A stretch of 64,000 nt of DNA from Ruminococcus sp. (lineage in GTDB: Bacteria; Bacillota; Clostridia; Oscillospirales; Ruminococcaceae), in assembly GCA_017960805.1 (NCBI GenBank), contig JAGCYM010000086.1:1-64000 (forward strand). The letters run 5' to 3'. This document shows, one piece after another, positions 25,510-33,700 of this stretch (the stretch's first letter is position 1; the number at the start of each line of letters is the position of its first letter). Below the pieces are notes generated by a model. The model had not been told where the DNA came from and ran no database searches. It was given only the letters and a program-made list of their open reading frames with translations. Both the position numbers and the translations under genes were made by a program.

Positions 25510-28041
25510 TCATTTCCTTTTATTATCATTTTTATTTCTGAAGCTTCTGACATATACCTCAGAAGCAGTTACTTTTTGCAACGAGTCATAGTCATAGTAG
25601 TGAGTCGGTTTTATGTCGCCGCGGTGTCTGCGGTCGATAAACCGCATTATCAAAAGATACGCAGCAAGGATTATTATCGCTCCAAGTGTTATGAAGGAAC
25701 CTTCGCTGAGGCCTGGAGTGCGGTAGCTGAATTCTATATCATTCTTGCCTTCCTCGCCTTTGACTGCCATAAAACCGTAGGATACTTTTTCAACATCGAC
25801 AGGTTTGCCGTTGACTTTTGCGGTCCATCCGGAACTGTACGGAACACTGAAAAAAACAAGCTTTGATGATTCGAGAGTGATCTCAGATCTGAAGCCGTGT
25901 GAATCATAGGAGAAAGAATCAGCACAGTTTTCCTGCTTTTCTCTGCAGAAGCGCGAATAGTCCGATTTTGTGAGCTTGACTGCTTTGGCAGGCGGCATCT
26001 TTTCAATGATGCCATCATATTTGGCAATCTGTTCATCATTCAGAATGAGTGCTTTGATAAGTAACTTTTCTCTGGATGTATCCGACATGTCTTCTGCTTC
26101 GGATTCTGGTACATATGTGTCATATGAGAATCCCATCGGGATATATAGTTCGTTTTCATAAATCTCAAAGTGATCGTTTGAACCAATGTATTTGAAGCCT
26201 GTCAGATACTTTGTTATGTCAACTTTTGATGCCTCAATGTCGAATTTCTGGACAGTGCTCTCTGATGATGAAGGAGGGCTTATGCCTGCCTGAATATCTT
26301 CATATGAATATCCTTTTCTGATTTCACGGTAGAAATACTTGACAGACAAAAGGCTTCGGAGTGTATAGTGGGATATATCCGCTCGTGAAGCCACATCGCG
26401 CTGAACTCCGATATTATCATAGAAATCCATGATCGATGTGCTGACAACGCTCTGGAAGCAGCGCATGCACGGAAGTTCCCAGAACATGGGATAATTGTCG
26501 CAGTTTTCAGATATATCAACACGGAAGAAGTTATCTTCTGAAACACTTTCATAAACATTGTCTTTACCGTTTATGGTTGCATCTATGTACTTATGTGCAT
26601 CCTTTGGCGTAACAGCGCCATATATAACGACGGCAAGAATACAAAGTATACTGGCGATAGACGTGCTGACTACAGAGATCCATCCGAATGTTTGACCTCT
26701 TCTGCGCCTTCTGAGGATATATGCTGAAAAAATAAGGAACACAACAGCTATTGCGAGCTGGAGGCAGAAGTATGCAAAACTGTCAGGCAGCTTGAAGAAT
26801 TCAAGCTTGTCGTTTACTGATTCCGGAATGAGTGATATAGCACCAAAGCATATGAGCGCAAGTGCGGAAATCTTTACAGCCGGAGAAAAATCTGCTTTTT
26901 CATCATCAAGCGACATAGCAGTCATCATTGCCAGAATAAGGATAGGCATAAAGAACCAACGAGCGTAGTATGCTGCGTTGAATGTATAGAACATGCTGTT
27001 GAGTATCGGTATGAATGAGCAGATGATGCAGAATACTGATACCCTGACAGCCCAGTGCTTTCGGTGAGTACGGAAGAAGGTGATAACTCCCAGCATTCCA
27101 ATAAGCGGGAAGTAGCCTCCCACAGAAGACCATTTTGCCTGTTCTTCCTTGAAGAGATTAGGATATGCCGGGGGATCTGAAGGCATGAAAAATGTCTGGA
27201 TGACACGGAGAACACGTGACGGCTCGCGGAAGAATATCCAGTTGATTCCCCAGAGATGTTCGTTTATGCGGTAATTTCCGAGGATTGCCAGAGCGGACGG
27301 CAGCAGCACTATGCATGCAATACAGCTCCCGATAAACGCTTCAAAAAACAGGGCGAAGAAACGACTCCATGATACCCGGAAATCCTTGCACGGTAAGCGC
27401 ATGAAAAAGTACATTATCAGGAATACGGTTTCTCCTGCAAAAAAGTAGTAGTTGAGAGCGGCCATAACTGCGACGATGACTGCGAACCAGCCTCGTCTGC
27501 GGTTGTTGATGTTTTCCTCAAGCGCTATGAGCATAAGAGGGAAAAGTGCAGTGACATCCTGAAAATGGTTGAAGAAAATGTTGAATATCTGGAATCCGGA
27601 AAAAGCATATAGCAATGCGCCGACAAGAGAGGCTTCCTTGCTTCGGACGAAACGACGTATGTAGGCGTAGGCGGTCAGTGAGGCAAGTCCGTGCTTTAAA
27701 GCAAGCAGAAATGGCAGGGAGTATGATACTGCGGCTCTTGGGAGTATTGTTGTCAGCCAGAAGAACGGGCTTGCAGAAAGGAAGAACGAATATGAAGTAA
27801 GCCAGTCAGATCCCAGATCAGTGAACCAGTTCCAGCCGAGCTCTCCTGATCGGGCTGCATTATTTGAAAGATTATAAAAAGGTATCTGCTGAGCGATGTA
27901 ATCGCCGTAATATATGAAGTATCCACGCTCACATATCATCACTGGGATGAGCGCTAGAAGAAGAGTGAAGAATCCCAGCAGAAACGCGTGAAGATATCTT
28001 TCTTTTGAATACTGTGTATATCTGAGTTCCTTAGTTCCCAT
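25510..28041 (-). CDS. YfhO-family polytopic membrane protein
   Basis: The start is ATG 28041 (MGTKELRYTQ) with GGAGG upstream and a promoter at 28073-28101; the frame is open further upstream but lacks signals. The 843-residue protein has about a dozen membrane segments in its first 500 residues (for example AFLLGFFTLLLALIPVMI with the loop GDYIAQQIPFYN), a long extracytoplasmic part and a last helix before the C-terminus. This fits the YfhO/GT-C superfamily, in which B. subtilis YfhO and CsbB glycosylate lipoteichoic acid. A glycosyl transfer role is likely; donor and acceptor are unknown. Confidence 0.85.
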   Translation of the reverse strand: MGTKELRYTQYSKERYLHAFLLGFFTLLLALIPVMICERGYFIYYGDYIAQQIPFYNLSNNAARSGELGWNWFTDLGSDWLTSYSFFLSASPFFWLTTILPRAAVSYSLPFLLALKHGLASLTAYAYIRRFVRSKEASLVGALLYAFSGFQIFNIFFNHFQDVTALFPLMLIALEENINNRRRGWFAVIVAVMAALNYYFFAGETVFLIMYFFMRLPCKDFRVSWSRFFALFFEAFIGSCIACIVLLPSALAILGNYRINEHLWGINWIFFREPSRVLRVIQTFFMPSDPPAYPNLFKEEQAKWSSVGGYFPLIGMLGVITFFRTHRKHWAVRVSVFCIICSFIPILNSMFYTFNAAYYARWFFMPILILAMMTAMSLDDEKADFSPAVKISALALICFGAISLIPESVNDKLEFFKLPDSFAYFCLQLAIAVVFLIFSAYILRRRRRGQTFGWISVVSTSIASILCILAVVIYGAVTPKDAHKYIDATINGKDNVYESVSEDNFFRVDISENCDNYPMFWELPCMRCFQSVVSTSIMDFYDNIGVQRDVASRADISHYTLRSLLSVKYFYREIRKGYSYEDIQAGISPPSSSESTVQKFDIEASKVDITKYLTGFKYIGSNDHFEIYENELYIPMGFSYDTYVPESEAEDMSDTSREKLLIKALILNDEQIAKYDGIIEKMPPAKAVKLTKSDYSRFCREKQENCADSFSYDSHGFRSEITLESSKLVFFSVPYSSGWTAKVNGKPVDVEKVSYGFMAVKGEEGKNDIEFSYRTPGLSEGSFITLGAIIILAAYLLIMRFIDRRHRGDIKPTHYYDYDSLQKVTASEVYVRSFRNKNDNKRK

Positions 28042-28072
28042 TACTTTCCTCCAAAAGAATTGCAATACACCT

Positions 28073-28101
28073 ATTATATCACAATGATTTGGATTATTCA
28101 A
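28073..28101 (-). promoter_or_regulatory. Sigma-A promoter of yfhO-like-nudix
   Basis: Minus strand: TTGAAT (28101-28096), 17-bp spacer, TATAAT (28078-28073). Confidence 0.8.
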
Positions 28102-28172
28102 GGCCTGTATTTCGCAATTTCCGAAATACCTGATATGAGCTGAAATGATGAGGTCAGTAGCAATGATTCGCT

Positions 28173-28187
28173 TATGCGCATAGAATA
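28173..28187 (+). promoter_or_regulatory. Palindrome and CATA-N3-TA box upstream of the DUF11 gene
   Basis: TATGCGCATA (28173-28182) is a perfect palindrome that runs into CATAGAATA (28179-28187), which resembles the -10 of sporulation sigma-E/K promoters. No convincing -35 partner was found, and no vegetative promoter is evident. A 6-bp hairpin (TGGCAG/CTGCCA, 28191-28209) follows. Confidence 0.35.
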
Positions 28188-28232
28188 TACTGGCAGGAGT
28201 AAACTGCCAATAAAATCTAGGAGGAAAATATA

Positions 28233-29099
28233 ATGGCGACATTCTATAATCAGGCTACGCTTTCTTACAATGGAAACGTGACTGTTTCAAATATAACTAC
28301 AGGTGAGATACTTGATACAGTGTCCGCAACTAAAACCGCTATTACAGAGAAATACTCGCAGGGCTCTGATCTTTCTTTCACGATCAGTATTCTCAATATG
28401 GGTAATACTGATCTTTCAGGACTTACGGTAACTGACAATCTTGGAAATTACAGTTTTGGTGATCCGGGGGATGATGTTGTGCCGCTGACCTATAATGAAG
28501 GTTCGGCAAAATTGTTCGTAAACGGAGTACGGCAGACTGATCCGACTGTTGCATTTGTTCAGTCGCTGACATTCACAGGCATTTCAGTTCCTGCCGGAGG
28601 CAGTGCGATGATCATGTATGAAGCGTCGGTTAACCAGTTCGCTCCGTTTGGCCCGGATGCGAGCATAACAAATACTGCGGAGATCACAGGCGCCGGAGGA
28701 ACAGTTCTTGCTGATGCTTCAGCGACTATTACACCTGAGGACAAAGCAGAACTCACGATAACAAAGTCACTCTCTCCTGTAACTGTTTCAGGAGATGGTG
28801 AGCTGACCTACACTTTTGTTATCCAGAACAGCGGAACTGCTGCAGTAGTCGCAACAGACAGCGTTATCTTCACAGATGTGTTTGAGCCTGCTCTTGCTCT
28901 TTCTTCTGTGACATACAATGATTCTCCTTGGATCCTGAATGTGAACTACACCTATGATGAGTCTACCGGTCTGTTTACTGTACCGGAAGGACAGATAACA
29001 GTTTCGGCGGCAGAATTCGTTCAGGATCAGGACTGCGGCACATGGAACTGTCAGCCCGGAACAAGTACGATAGTTATCACAGGAACTATTATTAAATGA
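28233..29099 (+). CDS. DUF11-domain protein without signal peptide
   Basis: A 288-residue protein starting at ATG 28233 after AGGAGG. It contains two DUF11-type Ig-like repeats (about 30-165 and 170-288), with typical strands such as FTISILNMGNTDLSGLTVTD and YTFVIQNSGTAAVVATDS. No signal peptide, anchor or LPXTG motif is visible, unlike most DUF11 surface proteins. Such leaderless DUF11 proteins in Clostridia could be assembled from the mother cell on spores; a possible sporulation-type -10 lies upstream. That role is inference only. Confidence 0.8.
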   Translation: MATFYNQATLSYNGNVTVSNITTGEILDTVSATKTAITEKYSQGSDLSFTISILNMGNTDLSGLTVTDNLGNYSFGDPGDDVVPLTYNEGSAKLFVNGVRQTDPTVAFVQSLTFTGISVPAGGSAMIMYEASVNQFAPFGPDASITNTAEITGAGGTVLADASATITPEDKAELTITKSLSPVTVSGDGELTYTFVIQNSGTAAVVATDSVIFTDVFEPALALSSVTYNDSPWILNVNYTYDESTGLFTVPEGQITVSAAEFVQDQDCGTWNCQPGTSTIVITGTIIK

Positions 29100-29122
29100 C
29101 GCATATCAAGATAAGATTTTTC

Positions 29123-29151
29123 TTGAAAGACTAAGGATAATATGGTATACT
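29123..29151 (+). promoter_or_regulatory. Sigma-A promoter of the NTF2-like/FliB-like pair
   Basis: TTGAAA (29123-29128), 17-bp spacer, TATACT (29146-29151). Confidence 0.8.
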
Positions 29152-29199
29152 AAAGCTAAGATGAGTGCTACTCTGAGTATTAACTTATCTTAGCTTTAG
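29150..29199. repeat. 13-bp perfect inverted repeat overlapping the promoter -10/start site
   Basis: CTAAAGCTAAGAT (29150-29162) is exactly complementary to 29187-29199; allowing one G-U pair the stem reaches 17 bp. No T-run follows. It begins inside the -10 box, so it may be an operator, or a 5' hairpin that starts near the transcription start. Confidence 0.6.
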
Positions 29200-29243
29200 C
29201 AATTATCGAAGGATTTAGATATAAGACAGAAAGGCATAAAATT

Positions 29244-29624
29244 ATGAATGACGAAATACAGGTTAGGCAGCTGTTCAGTGAGTTGTTAACAGCAATTGAG
29301 GAGAAGGATGCGGACAAGTTTCATGAAATGTCTGATGACAGCCTTGCTGTCCGTCATGTCATGACTGGCACAGCACAGTCCGGATCAGATTTTATTTCAG
29401 ATGTTCTGAATGAGAAGTTTGCGATATATTCATTTGCTGATGCAGGTACTGATCTTCGTGTTATAGGTGGTTCAGCCTTTGTTATAGGCAGATTTACTGC
29501 TGATTCGAGAATCTATGGAATGGAACGCTCTGAAAGAAGGATCTGTATGAAGCTAACACTGCGCAAATGCGCTGATGGATGGAAGTACACTGAGATACGT
29601 GTTTCCGGCAGTGATGAGATATGA
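29244..29624 (+). CDS. NTF2-like (SnoaL/DUF4440-type) protein
   Basis: A 126-residue protein with the NTF2-fold pattern: two N-terminal helices (VRQLFSELLTAIEEKDADKF), a strand pair around MTGTAQSGSDFI and C-terminal strands ending WKYTEIRVSGS. Such domains bind small molecules or act as hydrolase/isomerase scaffolds; no catalytic residue can be assigned. It is coupled to the downstream FliB-like gene by an ATGA overlap, suggesting a shared function. Confidence 0.7.
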   Translation: MNDEIQVRQLFSELLTAIEEKDADKFHEMSDDSLAVRHVMTGTAQSGSDFISDVLNEKFAIYSFADAGTDLRVIGGSAFVIGRFTADSRIYGMERSERRICMKLTLRKCADGWKYTEIRVSGSDEI

Positions 29625-30652
29625 TCTTTCGTGTTCCGGAGTATTATTCAGAATTCAGATGTATTGCTGACAGGTGTCGTGACAGCTGCTGTATCGGCTG
29701 GGAAATAGAAATAGATCCTGAAACAGCAAGACTATATGCTCAGACAGGCGGAGAGTTAGGCAGTCGATTTCGTGACAGCATCAGGGATAACTGTTTTGTT
29801 CTGACCCCGTATGAGAGATGTCCGTTCCTTAATAAGCAGGGACTGTGTGATATTTACCGTGAACTTGGAGAAGAGAGCCTTTGTCAGATATGTTCTGATC
29901 ATCCGAGATACTTTGAATGGTTTGGTTCAGTCAAGGAAGGCGGCATAGGATTATGCTGCGAGGAAGCAGCGCGAGTCATTCTTTCCGGTGGTTTAGGCTT
30001 TACAGAAACAGAGGTGCCTGAGGAAGAATGTCAGGAATATGATCACGAATTGTTCGGGTATCTGGTTTTGGCGAGAGAAGTTATTATTTCTCACCTTGTC
30101 CGTGGTGATCTGTTCAGTGAAATACGATCCATGGTCGATTTTGCTGATGAGCTACAGGAAACTATAGATAAAGGTGAATATATGCTTCCTGAATGGCATG
30201 AATCACATTCCGGCTCACATGCGGATGTTTCAGATGTCATGGGTATATTTACCGAGCTGGAGCCGATTGATGAAGAATGGATACCTTATATTAATAAATG
30301 TCTTTCTGACATCGGAGGTTATCATGGACTGCGGAGAGAACATGCTGATATGCTGCGCAGGATAACTGTCTACTTTATATACAGATACTTCTTAAAAGGA
30401 ACTTTTGATGGCGAGGTTGTTTCTCGTGTAAGACTTGCTGCACTGAGCGCCTGGACAGTTGGATATCTGTGGGATTGCGGAATGCGGAAAAATCAAAGCT
30501 TTGGATTTGAGGAGTGTGCCGAAACAGCGAAAAACTACTCAAAGGAAGTTGAATACAGCGAGGATAACCTTGAATTGCTGTGTGATGCGTTCTATGAGCG
30601 TAAATGCCTTTCTGCAGATGGAATAAAGGCACTTTTCGGCGAAATATCATAA
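29621..30652 (+). CDS. FliB-type lysine-N-methylase (YkgJ Cys-cluster family)
   Basis: A 343-residue protein with the Cys-rich N-terminus typical of flagellin lysine-N-methylases: CIADRCRDSCCIGWEIEID, ERCPFLNKQGLCDIY and SLCQICSDHPRYFEWF, a probable metal/Fe-S centre. FliB methylates lysines of flagellin in Salmonella. No flagellar genes occur in this window, so another surface protein may be the substrate or the name may not describe its function here. It follows the NTF2-like gene with a 4-bp overlap. Confidence 0.82.
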   Translation: MIFRVPEYYSEFRCIADRCRDSCCIGWEIEIDPETARLYAQTGGELGSRFRDSIRDNCFVLTPYERCPFLNKQGLCDIYRELGEESLCQICSDHPRYFEWFGSVKEGGIGLCCEEAARVILSGGLGFTETEVPEEECQEYDHELFGYLVLAREVIISHLVRGDLFSEIRSMVDFADELQETIDKGEYMLPEWHESHSGSHADVSDVMGIFTELEPIDEEWIPYINKCLSDIGGYHGLRREHADMLRRITVYFIYRYFLKGTFDGEVVSRVRLAALSAWTVGYLWDCGMRKNQSFGFEECAETAKNYSKEVEYSEDNLELLCDAFYERKCLSADGIKALFGEIS

Positions 30653-30740
30653 GTTTCGATCAGGGGGATAAGAAGAAAGATCTATTCAATAGTGAATGAA
30701 TAGAATATTATTTCCATAGCAAAAAAGAAAATAATAAACA

Positions 30741-30759
30741 TTCAGAAAAATTTTCTGAA
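30741..30759 (+). promoter_or_regulatory. Perfect palindrome just upstream of the sigI -35
   Basis: TTCAGAAAA (30741-30749) and TTTTCTGAA (30751-30759) are perfect inverted copies around one A. An imperfect version starts at 32771 ahead of the second SigI-type promoter, so it may be part of the recognised element or an operator. Confidence 0.5.
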
Positions 30760-30761
30760 CT

Positions 30762-30789
30762 ACCCCGGTTTTGAAAAATACCGTACGTA
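30762..30789 (+). promoter_or_regulatory. SigI-type promoter of sigI-rsgI
   Basis: ACCCC (30762-30766), 19-bp gap, CGTA (30786-30789), resembling the ACCCCC/CGAA-type elements of Firmicute SigI. The same arrangement and about 25 bp of surrounding sequence recur at 32771-32820. sigI is therefore probably autoregulated. Confidence 0.7.
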
Positions 30790-30818
30790 AACTATTATAA
30801 GATATGGGGGTGATCTGA

Positions 30819-31541
30819 ATGGATCCGGATACACATCAAATCATAACCCAAGTCTATCAGGCCAAGAAGGATAATGCCGCTGCTGACGAGCTGATTGCGG
30901 CATATATGCCGTTCATCAGATCGGAGACGGCTAAATTCCTCAACCGACCGCCAGAGCAAAGTGATGATGAGCTGAGTATCGCCATGTTTGCTTTCTACGA
31001 GGCTATTCGTACATATTCTAGACTTCGCGGCGCTTTTCTGAAATTTGCCGCAATGAAGATTAAAAATCGTCTGATAGATCACTACCGAAAGGAAAAAAGG
31101 AACAGGATACATGTATCGCTGGACGAAGAGTCTGACGATCATCCTGATTTGATAGATACCATTCGAGATGAGCATGACAGCTTTGAGGAGAATGAGGTTC
31201 GCGATGCGACCAAGCAGGAGATAGCTGAGCTATCCGCTCAGATGACGGAATTCGGAGTATCCATGCAGGACATTGCCGATAATTCGCCTAAGCAGAAAAG
31301 AACACTGGAATGCTGTCAGAAGGCAGTGCATTATGCACGCCATAATCCTGAAATACTCGAGGATTTTCTACGCACTAAGCGAGTGCCGATTGCAAAACTT
31401 GCTGACGGTGCGGATGTTGAGCGCAAGACGCTTGAGCGTCACAGACGCTATCTTGTAGCGGTGCTTCTGATCTGCACCAATGGCTATGAGATATTGCGCG
31501 GACATATAATGCAGGTACTGAAAGGAGGGGAAGAAGTATGA
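30819..31541 (+). CDS. sigI: RNA polymerase sigma factor SigI
   Basis: A 240-residue protein with sigma region 2 (LIAAYMPFIRSETAKFL, DELSIAMFAFYEAIRTY) and the C-terminal SigI domain (LRTKRVPIAKLADGADVERK with TLERHRRYL). Region 4 of classical sigma-70 is replaced as in SigI. In clostridia SigI factors, released from membrane RsgI proteins, control cellulosome and polysaccharidase genes. Ribosome site GGGGGTG lies about 10 bases before ATG 30819. Its stop overlaps rsgI (ATGA). Confidence 0.95.
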   Translation: MDPDTHQIITQVYQAKKDNAAADELIAAYMPFIRSETAKFLNRPPEQSDDELSIAMFAFYEAIRTYSRLRGAFLKFAAMKIKNRLIDHYRKEKRNRIHVSLDEESDDHPDLIDTIRDEHDSFEENEVRDATKQEIAELSAQMTEFGVSMQDIADNSPKQKRTLECCQKAVHYARHNPEILEDFLRTKRVPIAKLADGADVERKTLERHRRYLVAVLLICTNGYEILRGHIMQVLKGGEEV

Positions 31542-32632
31542 AATATCTGGTAATGGAATGTCATGAAGGATATGCAGTTCTGATGGATGAAGAGTCACGA
31601 TTTGTAAATGCAGCCAATCTGCATTACGAGGTCGGTCAGACAGTTACAGATCCGTTGCTGCTTGAGAATGATGAGAAATCAGGTGCAGGCGGCAGACGTA
31701 TTATAATGCGTGCAGTACGTGTTGCTGCAACAGCTGCATGTCTTGCAGTTGTCACTGTTGCAGGATTCAGCTTCTTCGGCAAAGAAAAGCCGGCTCCTCG
31801 TTCTGTAGTATTTGTTTCTGCAGCTGCTGAGATTGAAATGGAACTGGATGACAATGGCGAAGTAGTACGTCTTAAGAGCAAATCAGGACGTGGAAATGAG
31901 ATAATAGATAAGTATATAGATACACACGGAAAGACAACTGACAAAATGGATACCGCAAATGATATCCTTTCCATACAGTTGGAAGACGGTTTTATTTCAA
32001 GCGGAGATACTGTAGATGTATTTATTCCCGTAGATGATAAAGGGTTTGAAACATATAAGTCAGAGCTTGAGGACAGAGTTTCTGATCTTGATATCAATGT
32101 CAATATCAAAAAGATTGAAAACAATCCCCCCCACCATAATCCGCCGACTCCTCCCGCAGTGACCGATAATAAAGGTCCTGCGCACGAGACGGCGACAAAA
32201 CCGACTGATCCGAAGGGACCTAAAGGAGTTATTAAGCCTGATGAGAAGGAGACGCTTCCGACAGTTGAACCTCCGACAGCACCTTCAGTTCCTGAATCGC
32301 CCGTTCCTTCTTTTGTTCCTGATGAACATACACATCCGACAGAACCTGATAAAACAGAACCTGAAAAATATGAGTGTGAAGAGCACACAACGCATCGTCG
32401 TGAACAAGGTCATAATGGCGGTATAGGAGGGCGTGGTCCGGCTGCGCTTCCTGCGCCTGAACTGCCTGCCGCTCCTGAAGCGCCGGTTTCGCCTGAGGAA
32501 ACTGAGGTTTCTAAAACTATTGAAGCTCCGGAAGTTCCGGATGCTAATGAAGAAAAAGATATCCTGACCGAATCTGTTAAAGAAGAGCTTCCTGTTGAAG
32601 CTGATGAAAACTGCATGATCGATTCTCTATAA
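31538..32632 (+). CDS. rsgI: RsgI-type anti-sigma factor with Pro-rich extracellular tail
   Basis: A 364-residue bitopic protein. Residues 1-45 form the cytoplasmic RsgI N-terminal anti-sigma domain (MKYLVMECHEGYAVLMDEES). One membrane helix lies at about 58-80. Next is a juxtamembrane extracellular domain (about 87-200, PRSVVFVSAAAEIEMELDDN) like the conserved region that is cleaved in RsgI signalling. The tail (about 200-364) is Pro/Glu/Thr-rich with PKGPKG and PEAPVSPE. Clostridial RsgIs usually end in CBM or GH domains; none is recognisable here, so the sensed signal is unclear. It should hold SigI at the membrane. Confidence 0.88.
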   Translation: MKYLVMECHEGYAVLMDEESRFVNAANLHYEVGQTVTDPLLLENDEKSGAGGRRIIMRAVRVAATAACLAVVTVAGFSFFGKEKPAPRSVVFVSAAAEIEMELDDNGEVVRLKSKSGRGNEIIDKYIDTHGKTTDKMDTANDILSIQLEDGFISSGDTVDVFIPVDDKGFETYKSELEDRVSDLDINVNIKKIENNPPHHNPPTPPAVTDNKGPAHETATKPTDPKGPKGVIKPDEKETLPTVEPPTAPSVPESPVPSFVPDEHTHPTEPDKTEPEKYECEEHTTHRREQGHNGGIGGRGPAALPAPELPAAPEAPVSPEETEVSKTIEAPEVPDANEEKDILTESVKEELPVEADENCMIDSL

Positions 32633-32641
32633 ACCACCTTT

Positions 32642-32682
32642 GAAAGGCTGCCGATGGTATGTATTACCGAGAGCAGCCTTTC
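32642..32682 (+). terminator. Hairpin after rsgI (weak or partial terminator)
   Basis: GAAAGGCTGC (32642-32651) pairs with GCAGCCTTTC (32673-32682), without a long T-run. It may end the sigI-rsgI transcript. Confidence 0.5.
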
Positions 32683-32792
32683 GACGTTTCATATTGAATC
32701 TTAGTGGCAGTAATGTAAATATTGTTTCAGTTCTTCTCGAAAAACAGGGCAGAGAGAAAGATAAAAAAAATTCTGAAAAATATTTTGGAACT

Positions 32793-32820
32793 ACCCCGTT
32801 TTTTATAAACCTGTTCCGTA
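32793..32820 (+). promoter_or_regulatory. Second SigI-type promoter (Pro/Glu-rich secreted protein)
   Basis: ACCCC (32793-32797), 19-bp gap, CGTA (32817-32820). The upstream stretch from 32771 resembles that before sigI (from 30741), including GAACTACCCCG. Confidence 0.68.
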
Positions 32821-32891
32821 TACTACTAACAGAAGCCCCAAAAGGGCTAAAATCCGAAAACGGAAAAATTATTGAAAAGGAGTAATTCATT

Positions 32892-33611
32892 ATGAGAAAC
32901 AAGAAGTCCATCATCGCTGCAATCGCAGCAGTATCCATCCTTTCTACAGCAACAGGCGTGACATCGTTCGCTGCTATCACACTGTCTGACGACAAGCCTG
33001 CTGAGACAGCTGAGATCACTGTTGAAGAGGCTACTGAGGCTGAGACAGAGGCTGAGACAGAGGCTGAGGCAGAAGCTGAGGTTACTGAGGACGAGGCGAC
33101 TCCTGCTGCTGACGCAGAGGAAGCAACTGAAGCTGAAGAGGCTGAGAAGCCTGCTAAGCCAGAGCTCGTAAAGCCTGAAGAAAAGGAAGAGGCTGAGAAG
33201 CCTGCTCCGAAGAAGCACATTGGAAAGCATGAGATCTGCGAGAAGATCAATGAAACATTTGACATTGATGCAAAGGATTTCAAGGACGCTGACGCTAAAG
33301 CTTCATGGTTTGACTTCATCAAGGATGGTCTTGAGCCCAAGGCTCCTAAGGCACCTGAGAAGGATGACAAGGTAAAGCCAGAGGCACCTGTTGCTCCTGA
33401 GAAGGACGAGAAGGTTAAGCCTGAGGCTCCAGTAGCTCCTAAGAAGCCTGCTAAGATTGACGAAGCTGAGAAGCCAGAGCCACCCGTTCCTCCAGTAGCA
33501 CCTGAGAAGGATGAGAAGGGACCTAAGGGACCTAAGGCTCATGAGAAGGCTCAGAAAGAAGCAGCTGTTGAAGAGACAACAGAGGCAGCAGCTGAAGAAG
33601 TAGCTGAATAA
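32892..33611 (+). CDS. Secreted low-complexity Glu/Ala/Pro-rich protein, predicted SigI target
   Basis: A 239-residue protein with a Sec signal peptide (about 1-28, cleavage near TSFAA). An acidic Ala/Glu/Thr stretch (about 35-90) follows, then a short ordered-looking segment (about 108-150, GKHEICEKINETFDIDAKDF) and Pro/Lys/Glu repeats (PEAPVAPEKDEKVK twice, then EKGPKGPK). No anchor is visible. PKGPKG and PEAPVxPE also occur in the RsgI tail. Composition fits a wall-spanning or wall-bound polymer. Its promoter matches that of sigI, so it is the best SigI-regulon candidate here. No known family recognised. Confidence 0.8.
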   Translation: MRNKKSIIAAIAAVSILSTATGVTSFAAITLSDDKPAETAEITVEEATEAETEAETEAEAEAEVTEDEATPAADAEEATEAEEAEKPAKPELVKPEEKEEAEKPAPKKHIGKHEICEKINETFDIDAKDFKDADAKASWFDFIKDGLEPKAPKAPEKDDKVKPEAPVAPEKDEKVKPEAPVAPKKPAKIDEAEKPEPPVPPVAPEKDEKGPKGPKAHEKAQKEAAVEETTEAAAEEVAE

Positions 33612-33660
33612 TCCTTCCTCTTTCCTGATATAGATGATTGTAGAATAGAAACACAATAAG

Positions 33661-33690
33661 AAAAGGCAGCCCTGCGAGGGCTGCCTTTTC
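33661..33690. terminator. Bidirectional terminator
   Basis: AAAAGGCAGCCC (33661-33672) pairs with GGGCTGCCTTTT (33678-33689) around a 5-nt loop; serves the secreted protein gene and the convergent HAD gene. Confidence 0.9.
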
Positions 33691-33700
33691 TGGTAATATG

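Noticed and set aside
28042..28242. Longer N-terminus for the YfhO-like protein
   Set aside because: It runs across the promoter and ribosome site; ATG 28041 has GGAGG and begins just before the first membrane helix.
31636..33370. Long minus-strand Ser/Val-rich open frames
   Set aside because: They lie opposite rsgI and the Pro/Glu-rich gene, whose biased codons keep the reverse frames open; the plus frames have signal peptides, overlaps and promoters.
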